A stretch of 64,000 nucleotides of DNA from Xanthomarina spongicola (lineage in GTDB: Bacteria > Bacteroidota > Bacteroidia > Flavobacteriales > Flavobacteriaceae): NCBI RefSeq assembly GCF_003148645.1, contig NZ_QGGP01000008.1, positions 1 to 64,000 of the forward strand, in the 5' to 3' direction. The notes below the pieces were generated by a model. It searched no databases, had not been told where the DNA came from, and worked only from the letters and a program-made list of their open reading frames with translations. How positions within the stretch are numbered: the first letter of the stretch is position 1; each line of letters begins with the position of its first letter. Positions 55,901 to 64,000 of this stretch are shown one piece after another. Made by a program: the position numbers and the translations under genes.

Positions 55901-58627
55901 GATCCTACGGCTCAAATAGATTGTAATGTAAGAGATGTCACTTTAGTAGCCTATTCAAATTTAAGAGAAACTACAAGTTATATTGCTGAAAAAATACAGT
56001 ATAATAAAGTCCCCGCAGATTTTGCTCCTTCTGGATTCTCAGTACCACAAAATATTGTTAACGATGATGTTTGGGCGCCTTCGAGAACAAATATCACCTT
56101 TCCTTTTTGTTTTTACGATGAGACTTATACACAGTGTTTATCTAACGCTAATGGCAATCTTACTTTTGACCAAAGTATTATACCTGGAAGCGCTTCTGGT
56201 TGGTCCTTTTCTAGCAACCTCCCTTCTACGGCATCTAGTTTAGTAGAAAAAACGATTTATGGTGTTTATCAAGACCTAGACCCTAGATTTCTAGGTGGAA
56301 ATCCTATTAGCTCTACAGTAGTTGGAACTGCGCCTTGCCGTGAATTTAGAATGGCTTGGCACGACATCCCACTGTATGGTGACTCTTCAAGATTACAAAC
56401 AGCAATGATTGTACTTCATGAAACTACCAATATCATTGAAGTATTTATTGAAAATAAAACCATAGAAAATGGGAATGTAAATCCTTGGAATGGTGGAAAT
56501 GCCATTGTAGGTATTCAAGGAGATATAACTCCTTTAGCTCCAAACAATCAATATAGAGCTGCTCCATGTAGAAATGGTTTAGACCCTAACTGGGAAACAA
56601 CTAACGAAGCTTGGCGTTTTACGCCTAGTGGAGCTGTTATAACACCTGATGCTATAACTTGGTACCAAGGGTCTGTAGCTCCTGGTAATGTTTTAGTTGG
56701 AAATGGTGATGGCACAGTAACGGTTAATACACCAGATACTTATATTGCAGTATCAGACTACACATTATGTAGTGGCGCTGTTTCATTGACAGATGATATT
56801 ATTTTAATTGATACTAAAAAAACATGGACTGGTGCAATTAGTACAGATTGGTATGAAGATGGGAACTGGGCTCCGGCTAATCACCCAACACCTTCTGACT
56901 GTGTATTAATACCTGACCCTGCAAGTTCGAATAATCGTTCACCAATTGCAGATATACTTAATGTTCCTATCCCTACGCCTCCTGCAGGATTTGGTGCTTA
57001 TGCATTAAATTTAACAGTAGCTACTAATGGTTATCTAGAAGTAAGATCTAATACGAATTTAGTGGTAACAGATTGGATAGATTTAGATGGTACAATAGAC
57101 ATCAGAGACTCAGCTAGTTTGATACAAATTATTGATAGTGGTGTAGATGTTAATACGAATACAGGTACTGGGAGTATGAGAATGCAACGTACTGTTCCTA
57201 CTGGTGTAGGTGCAGCCGACTACGTATATTGGTCATCACCAACTGATGAAGATTTTAATGTCACTGACATCTCTGCTGTAACTGGAGAACTCATTTTTGA
57301 ATGGAATCCTACAATTTTTGTTAATAGTACCATTCAATATGGTAATTGGATTCCTGCATCAGGGATCATGTCTCAAGGTAAAGGCTATATCGTGAGAGGA
57401 CTTCTACCAACAGTACCTCTCCCTGCTAATACAACAGAATTTATAGGACTACCTCAAAATGGGATTGTTCGAACGCCTATAACTCGTGGAACTTATAATG
57501 GTTCTAATTATAATGATGGAACTCCAGGTTCACCTCGGATAGTTACTTCTTCTGATGATAATTGGAATTTAATAGGAAATCCATATCCTTCAGCCATAGA
57601 TTATGCTGAATTTATAAAACCGATTAACAATCCGCATATTGATGGTACTATTTATTTTTGGACACACGCTAATACACCTATTCGCGGTAATGGTAGTCCT
57701 TTCTATTCTGATTTTTTATATAATTATGGAAGTGATTATATTAGTTACAATGGTTCAGGAGCTAATCCTCCAGGTTCTTCTTTTGGAAACATAGCTGCTG
57801 GACAAGGTTTCTTTGTAGAAATGCTACATACGACTCCATCAACATCAGAAAATATTACTTTTAATAACACAATGCGTAGTGAAACAATTGATAATAGTCA
57901 GTTTTTTAGAGTAAATGAATCTTCTGAACCAGCTTCAGGTGTTGAAAAACATCGTATTTGGTTAGATCTTATAGATTCTAATGAATTAGCGACATCTATT
58001 CTTGTCGGTTATATAGAAGGCGCTACTAATAGTAAAGACCGAATATTTGATGGTCATGTAAATGCTGGATCTGACAAAAGTTTTTATTCATTAATTGAAG
58101 AAGAAAAGATGTCTATTCAAGGTAGAAGCATTCCTTTTGAGGAAACTGATTTAGTGCATTTAGGCTTAGTAGTTCCTGCAGATGGTAATTATACCATTGC
58201 AATCAATACCGTTGATGGTTTATTTGATGGTTCGCAACAAGACATCTATTTAGAAGATACGTATAATGGTATTATCCATGATTTAAGAATTGCGCCTTAT
58301 AGTTTCAATACAGAACTAGGTGAGTTTGATGATCGTTTTATATTACGTTATACAAATGATAGATTAAGTACTGAAGAGTATGAAATGAATACTGGTATTC
58401 AAATTTCTGCTCCTAATAATAACTATATCAAAGTAACTTCAATTACAGAACCTATTAAGAGTGTTGCTGTTTATGATGTGCTAGGTCGCGTTTTATATAA
58501 CAATGTAAACGTTAATGCTTCTGAGTTTATCATTAACGACGTTAGTAATTCAGATGGTGTTCTATTTGTAAGAGCATCTTTAACTAATGGTCTACAAAAA
58601 ACACAAAAAGTAGTATTAAAACAGTAA
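52916..58627 (+). CDS. Giant secreted T9SS protein 3 (Gly-rich, FN3, PPC-like, GEVED; type C sorting signal)
   Basis: 1903 residues. Signal peptide (ending VSFAQ), a Gly-rich domain (about 62-222) with WTVPAGVTSITMQVWGGGGAG at its start, FN3 (230-330), two PPC-like repeats (334-467, 469-604; LTVNPDQSC and LTVNPDYSC openings), an FN3-like part, a GEVED domain (about 727-869, IWVDWNNDLDFID), FN3, a beta domain, then the C-terminal cassette (about 1301-1903): STDWYEDGNW, VYWSSPT, DDNWNLIGNPYPS, FNNTMRSE, RIWLDLIDS, VGYIEGATN. It ends VYDVLGRVLY...KTQKVVLKQ, a T9SS type C signal. Confidence 0.88.
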   Translation: MKQNNTPDFLLKQSTFSKLFLSLLFLIGVSSVSFAQTFTDNNPAAPNSWTVPAGVTSITMQVWGGGGAGGGGTNNGTGGDGGAGGAYAERTITVTPGATINYVIGAGGIGSTGNGTAGGNTTVNALTARGGAGGIANGSAGPILGGTATGGTINTTGDNGNIGGGRPAGDGGDGANGGTGGAGGDGSAGTIGNIPGGGGGGAERAGGPSGDRPGGNGANGQITITWTPPPPCTAPASINAASAITATSATISWPAASPPPASGYQWEVRTSGAGGSGATGLAANGSTAAGVTTANVTGLTASTTYSVYVRSNCGTGFSSWTGPVTFTTSVASAPPNDECLPGGPIGLTVNPDQSCTSVTSGTLFQATDSGVTTSGCGRLASNDVWYRFVATSTTHTVDLLNIAGSTTDLYHAIYAFNPCSNPDPDTAITCSDPESSTTGGLTIGATYFVQVYSWSSSAQTTTFDICIGVPPGPPANDNCATPDVLTVNPDYSCASVTAGTVLNATNSNIDVCGGTEDDDVWYRFQATSTAHRVSLINISGSTTDMYHAVYDAGPCGSLSTAIICNDNNVSDITGLTIGNWYFVQVYTWTAFTGQNSTFDVCVGTPPACTAPNVPANPITFDTIEDDFIAASFPVSVPAATNYLVLMNTTGTAPSPPPTNGVVYNVSDVISGATVIDNDNNTTFTATGLTQTTTYYFYIYAFNNTGCSGGPIYSTSSLNDNATTVVPSYCTPSSTSTSYYINDFTTSGGSTNINHIGSGFSTNGYGNFTGMNVTQFPGSPINFSAVHVGGTFATRIWVDWNNDLDFIDANELVFSGGYANPQTGSFNVLGSAAAGSYRMRVRSDWSNTTLSPCGFDDLSETHDYTLIVTPLNCTDDPIAVTAVSTTSTTATISWTHPVPQPANGYEYIISTDDSTSTPAGDITGTTAGNSVPLTGLLAGTTYYVFVRGVCNAVDNGLWVTTSFNTGCADLVTTPTVCPTIAGVQGTDPFTANPFVADPTAQIDCNVRDVTLVAYSNLRETTSYIAEKIQYNKVPADFAPSGFSVPQNIVNDDVWAPSRTNITFPFCFYDETYTQCLSNANGNLTFDQSIIPGSASGWSFSSNLPSTASSLVEKTIYGVYQDLDPRFLGGNPISSTVVGTAPCREFRMAWHDIPLYGDSSRLQTAMIVLHETTNIIEVFIENKTIENGNVNPWNGGNAIVGIQGDITPLAPNNQYRAAPCRNGLDPNWETTNEAWRFTPSGAVITPDAITWYQGSVAPGNVLVGNGDGTVTVNTPDTYIAVSDYTLCSGAVSLTDDIILIDTKKTWTGAISTDWYEDGNWAPANHPTPSDCVLIPDPASSNNRSPIADILNVPIPTPPAGFGAYALNLTVATNGYLEVRSNTNLVVTDWIDLDGTIDIRDSASLIQIIDSGVDVNTNTGTGSMRMQRTVPTGVGAADYVYWSSPTDEDFNVTDISAVTGELIFEWNPTIFVNSTIQYGNWIPASGIMSQGKGYIVRGLLPTVPLPANTTEFIGLPQNGIVRTPITRGTYNGSNYNDGTPGSPRIVTSSDDNWNLIGNPYPSAIDYAEFIKPINNPHIDGTIYFWTHANTPIRGNGSPFYSDFLYNYGSDYISYNGSGANPPGSSFGNIAAGQGFFVEMLHTTPSTSENITFNNTMRSETIDNSQFFRVNESSEPASGVEKHRIWLDLIDSNELATSILVGYIEGATNSKDRIFDGHVNAGSDKSFYSLIEEEKMSIQGRSIPFEETDLVHLGLVVPADGNYTIAINTVDGLFDGSQQDIYLEDTYNGIIHDLRIAPYSFNTELGEFDDRFILRYTNDRLSTEEYEMNTGIQISAPNNNYIKVTSITEPIKSVAVYDVLGRVLYNNVNVNASEFIINDVSNSDGVLFVRASLTNGLQKTQKVVLKQ
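53100..53580 (+). repeat. Gly-rich coding tract with GGT/GGTGCTGG periodicity
   Basis: A low-complexity stretch inside giant gene 3, built mostly of GGT and GGA codons with GCT, ACT and AAT. It codes for the Gly-rich domain. It produces open frames on the other strand that are rich in Pro, Ile and Val and are not genes. Confidence 0.75.
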
Positions 58628-58650
58628 AATATAGTTAATTACTAACTCCA

Positions 58651-58683
58651 AGCCCTCGATTTAATTAAATCGAGGGCTTTTTT
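58651..58683 (+). terminator. Hairpin terminator of giant gene 3
   Basis: AGCCCTCGATTTAA / TTAAATCGAGGGCT, then T6: a perfect stem, 24 bases past the stop. Confidence 0.9.
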
Positions 58684-58751
58684 ATTAAGCTAATTACTAT
58701 TATCTATACTATTAATTAGTATTCAATTTTAAAATTGAATACTAAAAAGCT

Positions 58752-58771
58752 GTATTTCATCGATAAAATGC
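58752..58771. promoter_or_regulatory. Shared motif 1 in front of giant gene 4, palindromic form
   Basis: GTATTTCATCGATAAAATGC is an imperfect palindrome around ATCGAT. The + strand carries ATTTCATCGA as in gene 2's leader. The - strand reads GCATTTTATCGAT exactly as in gene 3's leader. Confidence 0.6.
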
Positions 58772-58874
58772 AAGTTTCTATGGGTGAACTGCATTTTTTT
58801 TTTATGTTTGCTTATTGATTATTAAATTTTGTATTAAAACCAAATGCATATTTATTAATCAGATAAAAAATTAG

Positions 58875-58887
58875 ACCCCAAACTAAT
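58875..58887 (+). promoter_or_regulatory. Shared motif 2 in front of giant gene 4
   Basis: ACCCCAAACTAAT, matching RCCCCAANCTAMT. It ends at the base before the ATG at 58888, unlike genes 2 and 3, where it is 82 and 117 bases upstream. Confidence 0.6.
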
Positions 58888-61800
58888 ATGAAACAATCCT
58901 ACTCTCTCTCAGTGTCGACACGTATTTTGTGTGCAAAATTTAAAATTTATTTTATTTTTATAACGTTACTATCTGCATCTTATAGTTTTGGACAAACTCC
59001 ATCAGATGATTGCTCGACAGCAATTGGTTCTGAATTAACTGTTGGTTCAAGTTGTACTACAACAGCTTGGGGAAGTAGTAATGATACAGATTATTGGGAT
59101 TCAGCTGCTGGATGTAATGCCACAGATAGAGATGATGCTTGGGGTTGGTTTACTGCTACAAGTACTACGACAACAATTACATATTCACCAAACTCAAGAG
59201 ATGCAATTTTAACTCTTTTTACTGGAACATGTTCACCAACAATGGCTGCATTAGCATGTGCTGATGATAATGGAAATGGTGGTGCAGAAACAATTACTTA
59301 TGCAACAACCCCAAGTACAGTATATAAAGTAAGAATACAACGATATAATCATAATGGAAGTATGTCAGGTAATATCTGTATCTATTCTCCAGTTCCTCCA
59401 TCTATTACAAGTCTTAGTACTAGTTCAGGATGTGTTGGGTCTTCATTAACAATTACAGGAACAAATTTAACTGGAGCTTCATCAGTTACGATTGGTGGAA
59501 CAGCTGCAACAATTACCGGAAATACAGCTACAACAGTTACAGTAACTGTAGGCTCAGGTACAACTGGAACGGTTTCAGTAACTACAGGAAGTGGTTCTGC
59601 AACAAGTGCAGGTACATTTACAGTAAACCCTTTACCTGCAGACCCAGTAAATCCGAATAGTAACTCTCCACAATGTAACCCAACTGGTGTAACCTTATCC
59701 AGAGTTGGTTCTCCTCCAAGTGGTATTACTTGGTATTGGCAAACAACAGCAAATGGAACATCTACAACAAATAGTGGCGCAACTTATGTGGTAAATACAT
59801 CTGGCACATATTATCTAAGAGCACAAAACAATACAACTGGCTGTTGGAGTAACGGTTCTGGAAGTAGAGCTGTAATAGTAAATAACCCAATTTCAACAGT
59901 TGTATCATCTCCAAGTCCAGCAAATGGTTCAACAGGAATTTGTTATGCAGGTTCTGGAATCGTATCAAATCTAACTTGGACTGCAGCTGCTGGAGCTACA
60001 AGTTACGATGTCTATTTTGGAGCTGGTAGCTTACCTGGTTCAATAACAGCAAATGTAGCTACAAACTCTTATGCTGTAACTCTTGCAGCAAATACAACAT
60101 ACTATTGGAGAATAGTTCCAAGAACAGCCTGTGGTGTTTCGTCTGGAAGTCCAACCACATGGAGTTTTACAACAAAAGCAACACCTTGTTATTGTATACC
60201 AAATTTTGTTACGAATGTAGAACCTATTACAAATGTTAATTTTGTAACTATAAATAATACGACTTCAGAAGTCGTAAATGGCACTCCAGATTTAGAAGAT
60301 TTTACAGCAACAATCTCAACTACAGTATTACAAAATACAACTCATACTATTACAGTTGAAGGTAACACGGATGGAAATTTTACAGACCATTTTAGAGCCT
60401 TTATTGATTGGAATCAAAATGGTGATTTTACAGACCTAGGAGAATCTACATACATTGGTTCTATATCAAACTCGACTGGAATAGATGGAATTCAAGCAAG
60501 TACAACTATTAATGTCCCTTTAACTGCATCAGTTGGTTCAACAGTCATGAGAATTATGAAAGCTTATGGTGGAGATCCAATTGACCCATGTACAACTACA
60601 TATACTTATGGGCAAGCTGAAGATTATACTATAATAGTAGCTACACCTTTACCATGTGTTACACCAATTACACAACCAACAAATTTAACATTTAGTAGTG
60701 TTACTGGAAATAGTATTTCTGGTAGTTTTACGGCAGCTGCAGCACCTGGAGCTGACAACTATTTGGTTTTAATGAACACAACTGGAACCACACCTACTGC
60801 TCCATCTAATGGCACTTCATATACTATAGGTGATACTAGCTTAGGCGCAACTGTTGTAGATAACGATAACAATACGGCTTTTACTGCTACAGGCTTAACT
60901 GCCTCTACAACATATCATTTCTTTGTATATGCATTTAATACAAACTGTACTGGTGGTCCATTATACAACATAAACTTTTTATCTGGGAGTCAAATAACTG
61001 GTACAGCTACTTATTGCACACCTTCTGTGTCAAGTGGATATGAAAATGACACCTATATTAGAAGAGTAGATTTTGTTGGAACTCTAAAAAATACCACTAA
61101 TTCATCAACTTATTCTAGTTCACCTACAGGGTATCAAGATTTTTCAGGCTTACCATTAGCGAATATTAGTCAACAAGCACAAGGTGAAGGTGTCAATGTT
61201 TATGCTGAATATGAAATTCCAGTAAATCCTGTTCATGTTAAAGCTTGGGTTGATTGGAATAAAAATGGCGATTTTACTGATTCCGGAGATTTAATTTACG
61301 ACACAGATAACCAAACCATATTATCTTCAACATTTGGTTTTGTAATACCATCAACACAACCTACTGGATTTTATAGGCTTAGAATAAGAGCGAGTGAATC
61401 TGGTGGAGGTTCTACTTATGGACCATGTGGTAATATAGTATATTGGGGAGAAACTGAAGATTATTTATTTGAAGTAGTCCCAAAATGCACTAATATTATT
61501 ACAAGTGTAACTGATGGTGTAGCTTGTGGCTCAAATCAAAATGTTTTATTAGAATTTGAAGGATCATCAGGCATAACAGGTTTTAATATATATGCAAATG
61601 AAACTGGAGGTAGTCCGTTAACTCCTGCACCAACTTTTACGGGTGGAACAAATCCAACTGGTACATGGACAACACCTGCAATAAGTAGTACAACTTCCTA
61701 TTGGGTTACTGCAATAAACGGTTGTGAATCATTAAAAAGAACTGAAATAATTGCAAATATTAAACCCATTCCTACATTAAATTTTACACCTAGCACACCT

Positions 61801-64000
61801 CTGCTCTGTGGTGAAGATACAATTGTTGAAATTACAGCTTTTGGTGATAAGGAAACCGTTTATTTAATAGATGAAGATTTTGAAGGAACTGGCTTAGGTT
61901 CATTTACAAGCAATCAATATTCAAGTGGAACAAGTGTGAATACGCATCCTATTTCTAGTACAGAATGGACACAACATACAAGCACCTATATTCCAACTAA
62001 ATTAGTTTGGTTTCCAGCAATTGCTTCAGATTTTGGAGCAAATAAGTTTGTGATGTCAAATTCAGATATTAATGCAAGAAATGGTGGTGGTAATCCAATT
62101 CCTTTTCAAAATGAATTAAGATCTGCAACTGTAAGTTCAATTGATTACTTAAATCTTACTCTTAAATTCGACATGTATTATTCAGATTACTATGAGACTG
62201 ATAGTTCAGGTTCTCCAACAGGAGATTATGTAACAGTTAGAGTTTCTAGAAATGGAGGAAGTACATGGACCACTGAAAGATTAGATTATAATACTGATGT
62301 TGGAGTTGGAACAAAATTTGAGCGATTGAGTTTAGATTTATCTTCATATATAAATGAACCAAACTTAGTTATATCATTTTATTATCATTCAAATTTCTGG
62401 TCAGATGGTGTCGCTTTAGATAACATTCAACTTTTTGGTGAAAAACCACTAAGCACGAATTTCGACTGGAGTATCACAGCAGATGCATATACTGATGCTT
62501 CTGCAACTACTCCATATATTTCAGGCACAAGTGCTCCTGTGGCTACAATTTATGTAAAACCAACGCCTACACAATTAGAAAACACGAACTTTACATTTAC
62601 AGCAACAGCAATTTTAAGTAATGGGTGTAGTGCTTCTACTGATGTTTCTATTGCGAATAACACTAAATATTTTAAAGGTCCAAACAATAGCTTTACTAAT
62701 TGGAACGATCCAAATAACTGGAAACCTATTGGAGTTCCAACTTCAGATAATTGTGTTATTGTTTCTAACACCTATACAAGTATTATTGATGGCTCGACTG
62801 ATGGTGATGCTAAAAACGTAACTGTTAAAAATGGAGGAACATTAACCATACAACCAAAAGGGTCTTTAACAATTGTTAATTTCTCAGACATTAGATCTGG
62901 AGGTACTTTCGAAATTGAAAATGAAGCAAGTCTAATACAAATAGATAATGTTATTAATACTGGTCAAGGTGAAGTAAAGCGAAATTCAGCAAATGTTAGA
63001 GATACAGATTACATCTATTGGTCTTCTCCTATTGATAGTTATGATATTGCAGGAATATCTCCTACGACTCCAAACTATCTAAGATGGCAATGGATTCCAA
63101 CTCTTGGAACTAATACGAATGGACATGGAGATTGGACTTATGCTTCTGGTAACATGACTATAGGAAAAGGGTATATTGTTCGTGCAGGCACAAGTAATAG
63201 CGACAATACTGCAGATACACCTGTAAACACAATATTTAGAGGAGTATTCAATAATGGAAATATAAGTATGCCTATTACAAGTGGCACCTATGATGGAGTG
63301 GATTATACTGGTTCATCTAGCACAATGGTAACTAAAAATGATGACAACTGGAACTTGATTGGTAATCCATATCCTTCTGCAATAAATGCTATTGATTTCT
63401 TAAATGCAAATACTAATATCGAAGGAGCAGTACATATTTGGACTCATGGTACACAAATAAACACAACAAATGCACCTCCTTTTTATGAGGATTATGAATT
63501 CAGCTATAATATTAATGACTATCTAACTTATAACGCTTCTGGTGCATCTTCTGGAGCTGGTACTTTTGGAGGAAATATTGCTTCAGGACAAGGTTTCTTC
63601 GTGATGATGAATCATGGTGCAGCAGATACTGATGTGAATTTCAATAATAATATGAGACATAAATCTTATGATAATAGTGAATTTTACAGAACACAACAAT
63701 CAGGTATTAACCCAGATATAGAACGTCATAGAATCTGGCTAAGTATCATCTCACCTACAAACCAAACAGCAACAAGCTTAGTTGGTTATATTGAAGGTGC
63801 TACTCAAGCTAAAGACCGAATGTTCGATGCTTATGGAATAGAAAACAATGCAATGAACCTGTTTTCATTAATTGAAGATGAGCGTATGCTTATTCAAGGA
63901 CGTCCATTACCTTTTAATACTGAAGACCAAATACCAATTGGCGCAGTTATTCCTATTGCAGGAAACTACACAATTGCAATTCACAGTGTAGATGGACTAT
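58888..64000 (+). CDS. Giant secreted T9SS protein 4, 3' end outside the window
   Basis: The frame from the ATG at 58888 is open to the window edge, at least 1704 residues. Signal peptide (ending YSFGQ). Then a PPC-like domain (about 41-168), an IPT/TIG-like domain (171-248, GTNLTGASSVTIGG), Ig-like and FN3-like parts, two GEVED domains (about 435-585, IDWNQNGDFTD; 708-865, VDWNKNGDFTD), a jelly-roll-like part (about 991-1188), and the C-terminal cassette from about 1260: FTNWNDPNNWKP, YWSSPIDSYD, DDNWNLIGNPYPS, NNMRHKSYDNSEF, RIWLSIIS, YIEGAT. By comparison with genes 1 and 3 the stop should lie about 450 bases beyond the window. Confidence 0.85.
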   Translation, partial: MKQSYSLSVSTRILCAKFKIYFIFITLLSASYSFGQTPSDDCSTAIGSELTVGSSCTTTAWGSSNDTDYWDSAAGCNATDRDDAWGWFTATSTTTTITYSPNSRDAILTLFTGTCSPTMAALACADDNGNGGAETITYATTPSTVYKVRIQRYNHNGSMSGNICIYSPVPPSITSLSTSSGCVGSSLTITGTNLTGASSVTIGGTAATITGNTATTVTVTVGSGTTGTVSVTTGSGSATSAGTFTVNPLPADPVNPNSNSPQCNPTGVTLSRVGSPPSGITWYWQTTANGTSTTNSGATYVVNTSGTYYLRAQNNTTGCWSNGSGSRAVIVNNPISTVVSSPSPANGSTGICYAGSGIVSNLTWTAAAGATSYDVYFGAGSLPGSITANVATNSYAVTLAANTTYYWRIVPRTACGVSSGSPTTWSFTTKATPCYCIPNFVTNVEPITNVNFVTINNTTSEVVNGTPDLEDFTATISTTVLQNTTHTITVEGNTDGNFTDHFRAFIDWNQNGDFTDLGESTYIGSISNSTGIDGIQASTTINVPLTASVGSTVMRIMKAYGGDPIDPCTTTYTYGQAEDYTIIVATPLPCVTPITQPTNLTFSSVTGNSISGSFTAAAAPGADNYLVLMNTTGTTPTAPSNGTSYTIGDTSLGATVVDNDNNTAFTATGLTASTTYHFFVYAFNTNCTGGPLYNINFLSGSQITGTATYCTPSVSSGYENDTYIRRVDFVGTLKNTTNSSTYSSSPTGYQDFSGLPLANISQQAQGEGVNVYAEYEIPVNPVHVKAWVDWNKNGDFTDSGDLIYDTDNQTILSSTFGFVIPSTQPTGFYRLRIRASESGGGSTYGPCGNIVYWGETEDYLFEVVPKCTNIITSVTDGVACGSNQNVLLEFEGSSGITGFNIYANETGGSPLTPAPTFTGGTNPTGTWTTPAISSTTSYWVTAINGCESLKRTEIIANIKPIPTLNFTPSTPLLCGEDTIVEITAFGDKETVYLIDEDFEGTGLGSFTSNQYSSGTSVNTHPISSTEWTQHTSTYIPTKLVWFPAIASDFGANKFVMSNSDINARNGGGNPIPFQNELRSATVSSIDYLNLTLKFDMYYSDYYETDSSGSPTGDYVTVRVSRNGGSTWTTERLDYNTDVGVGTKFERLSLDLSSYINEPNLVISFYYHSNFWSDGVALDNIQLFGEKPLSTNFDWSITADAYTDASATTPYISGTSAPVATIYVKPTPTQLENTNFTFTATAILSNGCSASTDVSIANNTKYFKGPNNSFTNWNDPNNWKPIGVPTSDNCVIVSNTYTSIIDGSTDGDAKNVTVKNGGTLTIQPKGSLTIVNFSDIRSGGTFEIENEASLIQIDNVINTGQGEVKRNSANVRDTDYIYWSSPIDSYDIAGISPTTPNYLRWQWIPTLGTNTNGHGDWTYASGNMTIGKGYIVRAGTSNSDNTADTPVNTIFRGVFNNGNISMPITSGTYDGVDYTGSSSTMVTKNDDNWNLIGNPYPSAINAIDFLNANTNIEGAVHIWTHGTQINTTNAPPFYEDYEFSYNINDYLTYNASGASSGAGTFGGNIASGQGFFVMMNHGAADTDVNFNNNMRHKSYDNSEFYRTQQSGINPDIERHRIWLSIISPTNQTATSLVGYIEGATQAKDRMFDAYGIENNAMNLFSLIEDERMLIQGRPLPFNTEDQIPIGAVIPIAGNYTIAIHSVDGL

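Larger units (their letters stand above)
58684..58887. other. Leader region of giant gene 4
   Basis: About 200 bases without a gene. It contains the palindrome-like motif 1 (58752-58771), a run of ten T (58794-58803) and motif 2 next to the ATG. Confidence 0.65.

Noticed and set aside
59430-59968. Frames opposite or shifted within giant gene 4
   Set aside because: The main frame from 58888 is open to the window end and encodes recognisable domains throughout.

Overview
The window is about 64 kb of AT-rich chromosome from a marine-type member of the Flavobacteriaceae (Bacteroidota). The evidence is the gene content and signals. SecD and SecF are fused. GyrB and malate dehydrogenase are of the short Bacteroidota types. 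DUF6090, DUF2911, DUF6588 and GEVED proteins are present. Very large secreted proteins carry type IX secretion (T9SS) C-terminal sorting domains. Many genes have the Bacteroidota -7 promoter box TAnnTTTG, and purine-rich ribosome-binding sites are weak. I cannot name the genus. I see no rRNA, tRNA, CRISPR array, prophage or complete insertion sequence.

Layout. 1-44 kb is mostly core chromosome in short operons on both strands, often with perfect hairpin terminators between convergent genes: a yidD-like tail; lgt with a DUF192 lipoprotein; secDF; mdh; gyrB; two DUF6090 genes in tandem (one broken); asnB; DUF2911; queE; a HerA-like ATPase; a cupin and alpha/beta hydrolase pair; rluF; folD; a four-helix-bundle gene between inverted repeats; ffh; a Nudix gene; pyrE; birA; then the run rsfS-ftsH-LUD-cdsA-psd-ACBP. 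This is followed by a PafA-like phosphatase, an MlaE/MlaF lipid transporter pair, a third DUF6090 gene next to a DUF389 gene, manC, a SprT-like gene, an FN3-diheme lipoprotein, and the operon ACC deaminase-like / glucosaminidase / hemL.

44-64 kb is a surface-protein locus: four giant genes on the + strand (about 1449, 1188, 1903 and more than 1704 residues, the last cut by the window edge). They have signal peptides, stacks of PPC-like, FN3, GEVED, Ig-like, CUB-like and Gly-rich domains, and T9SS sorting signals. Genes 1, 3 and 4 share one C-terminal cassette of about 600 residues (the end of gene 4 is outside the window). Gene 2 ends differently, in a type A-like signal.

The most notable observation is in the leaders of giant genes 2, 3 and 4. 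Each has the same two short sequences, a palindrome-like GCATTTYATCGA and, downstream, RCCCCAANCTAMT. Gene 1 lacks the second and has no convincing copy of the first. This looks like a shared regulatory signature for a secreted-adhesin regulon. Other items worth a look are a decayed DUF6090 copy with an internal deletion, a GC-rich palindrome inserted in frame in another DUF6090 gene, a terminator-like hairpin in the gyrB leader, and several genes whose -7 box is only 4-6 bases from the ATG, which suggests leaderless mRNAs.
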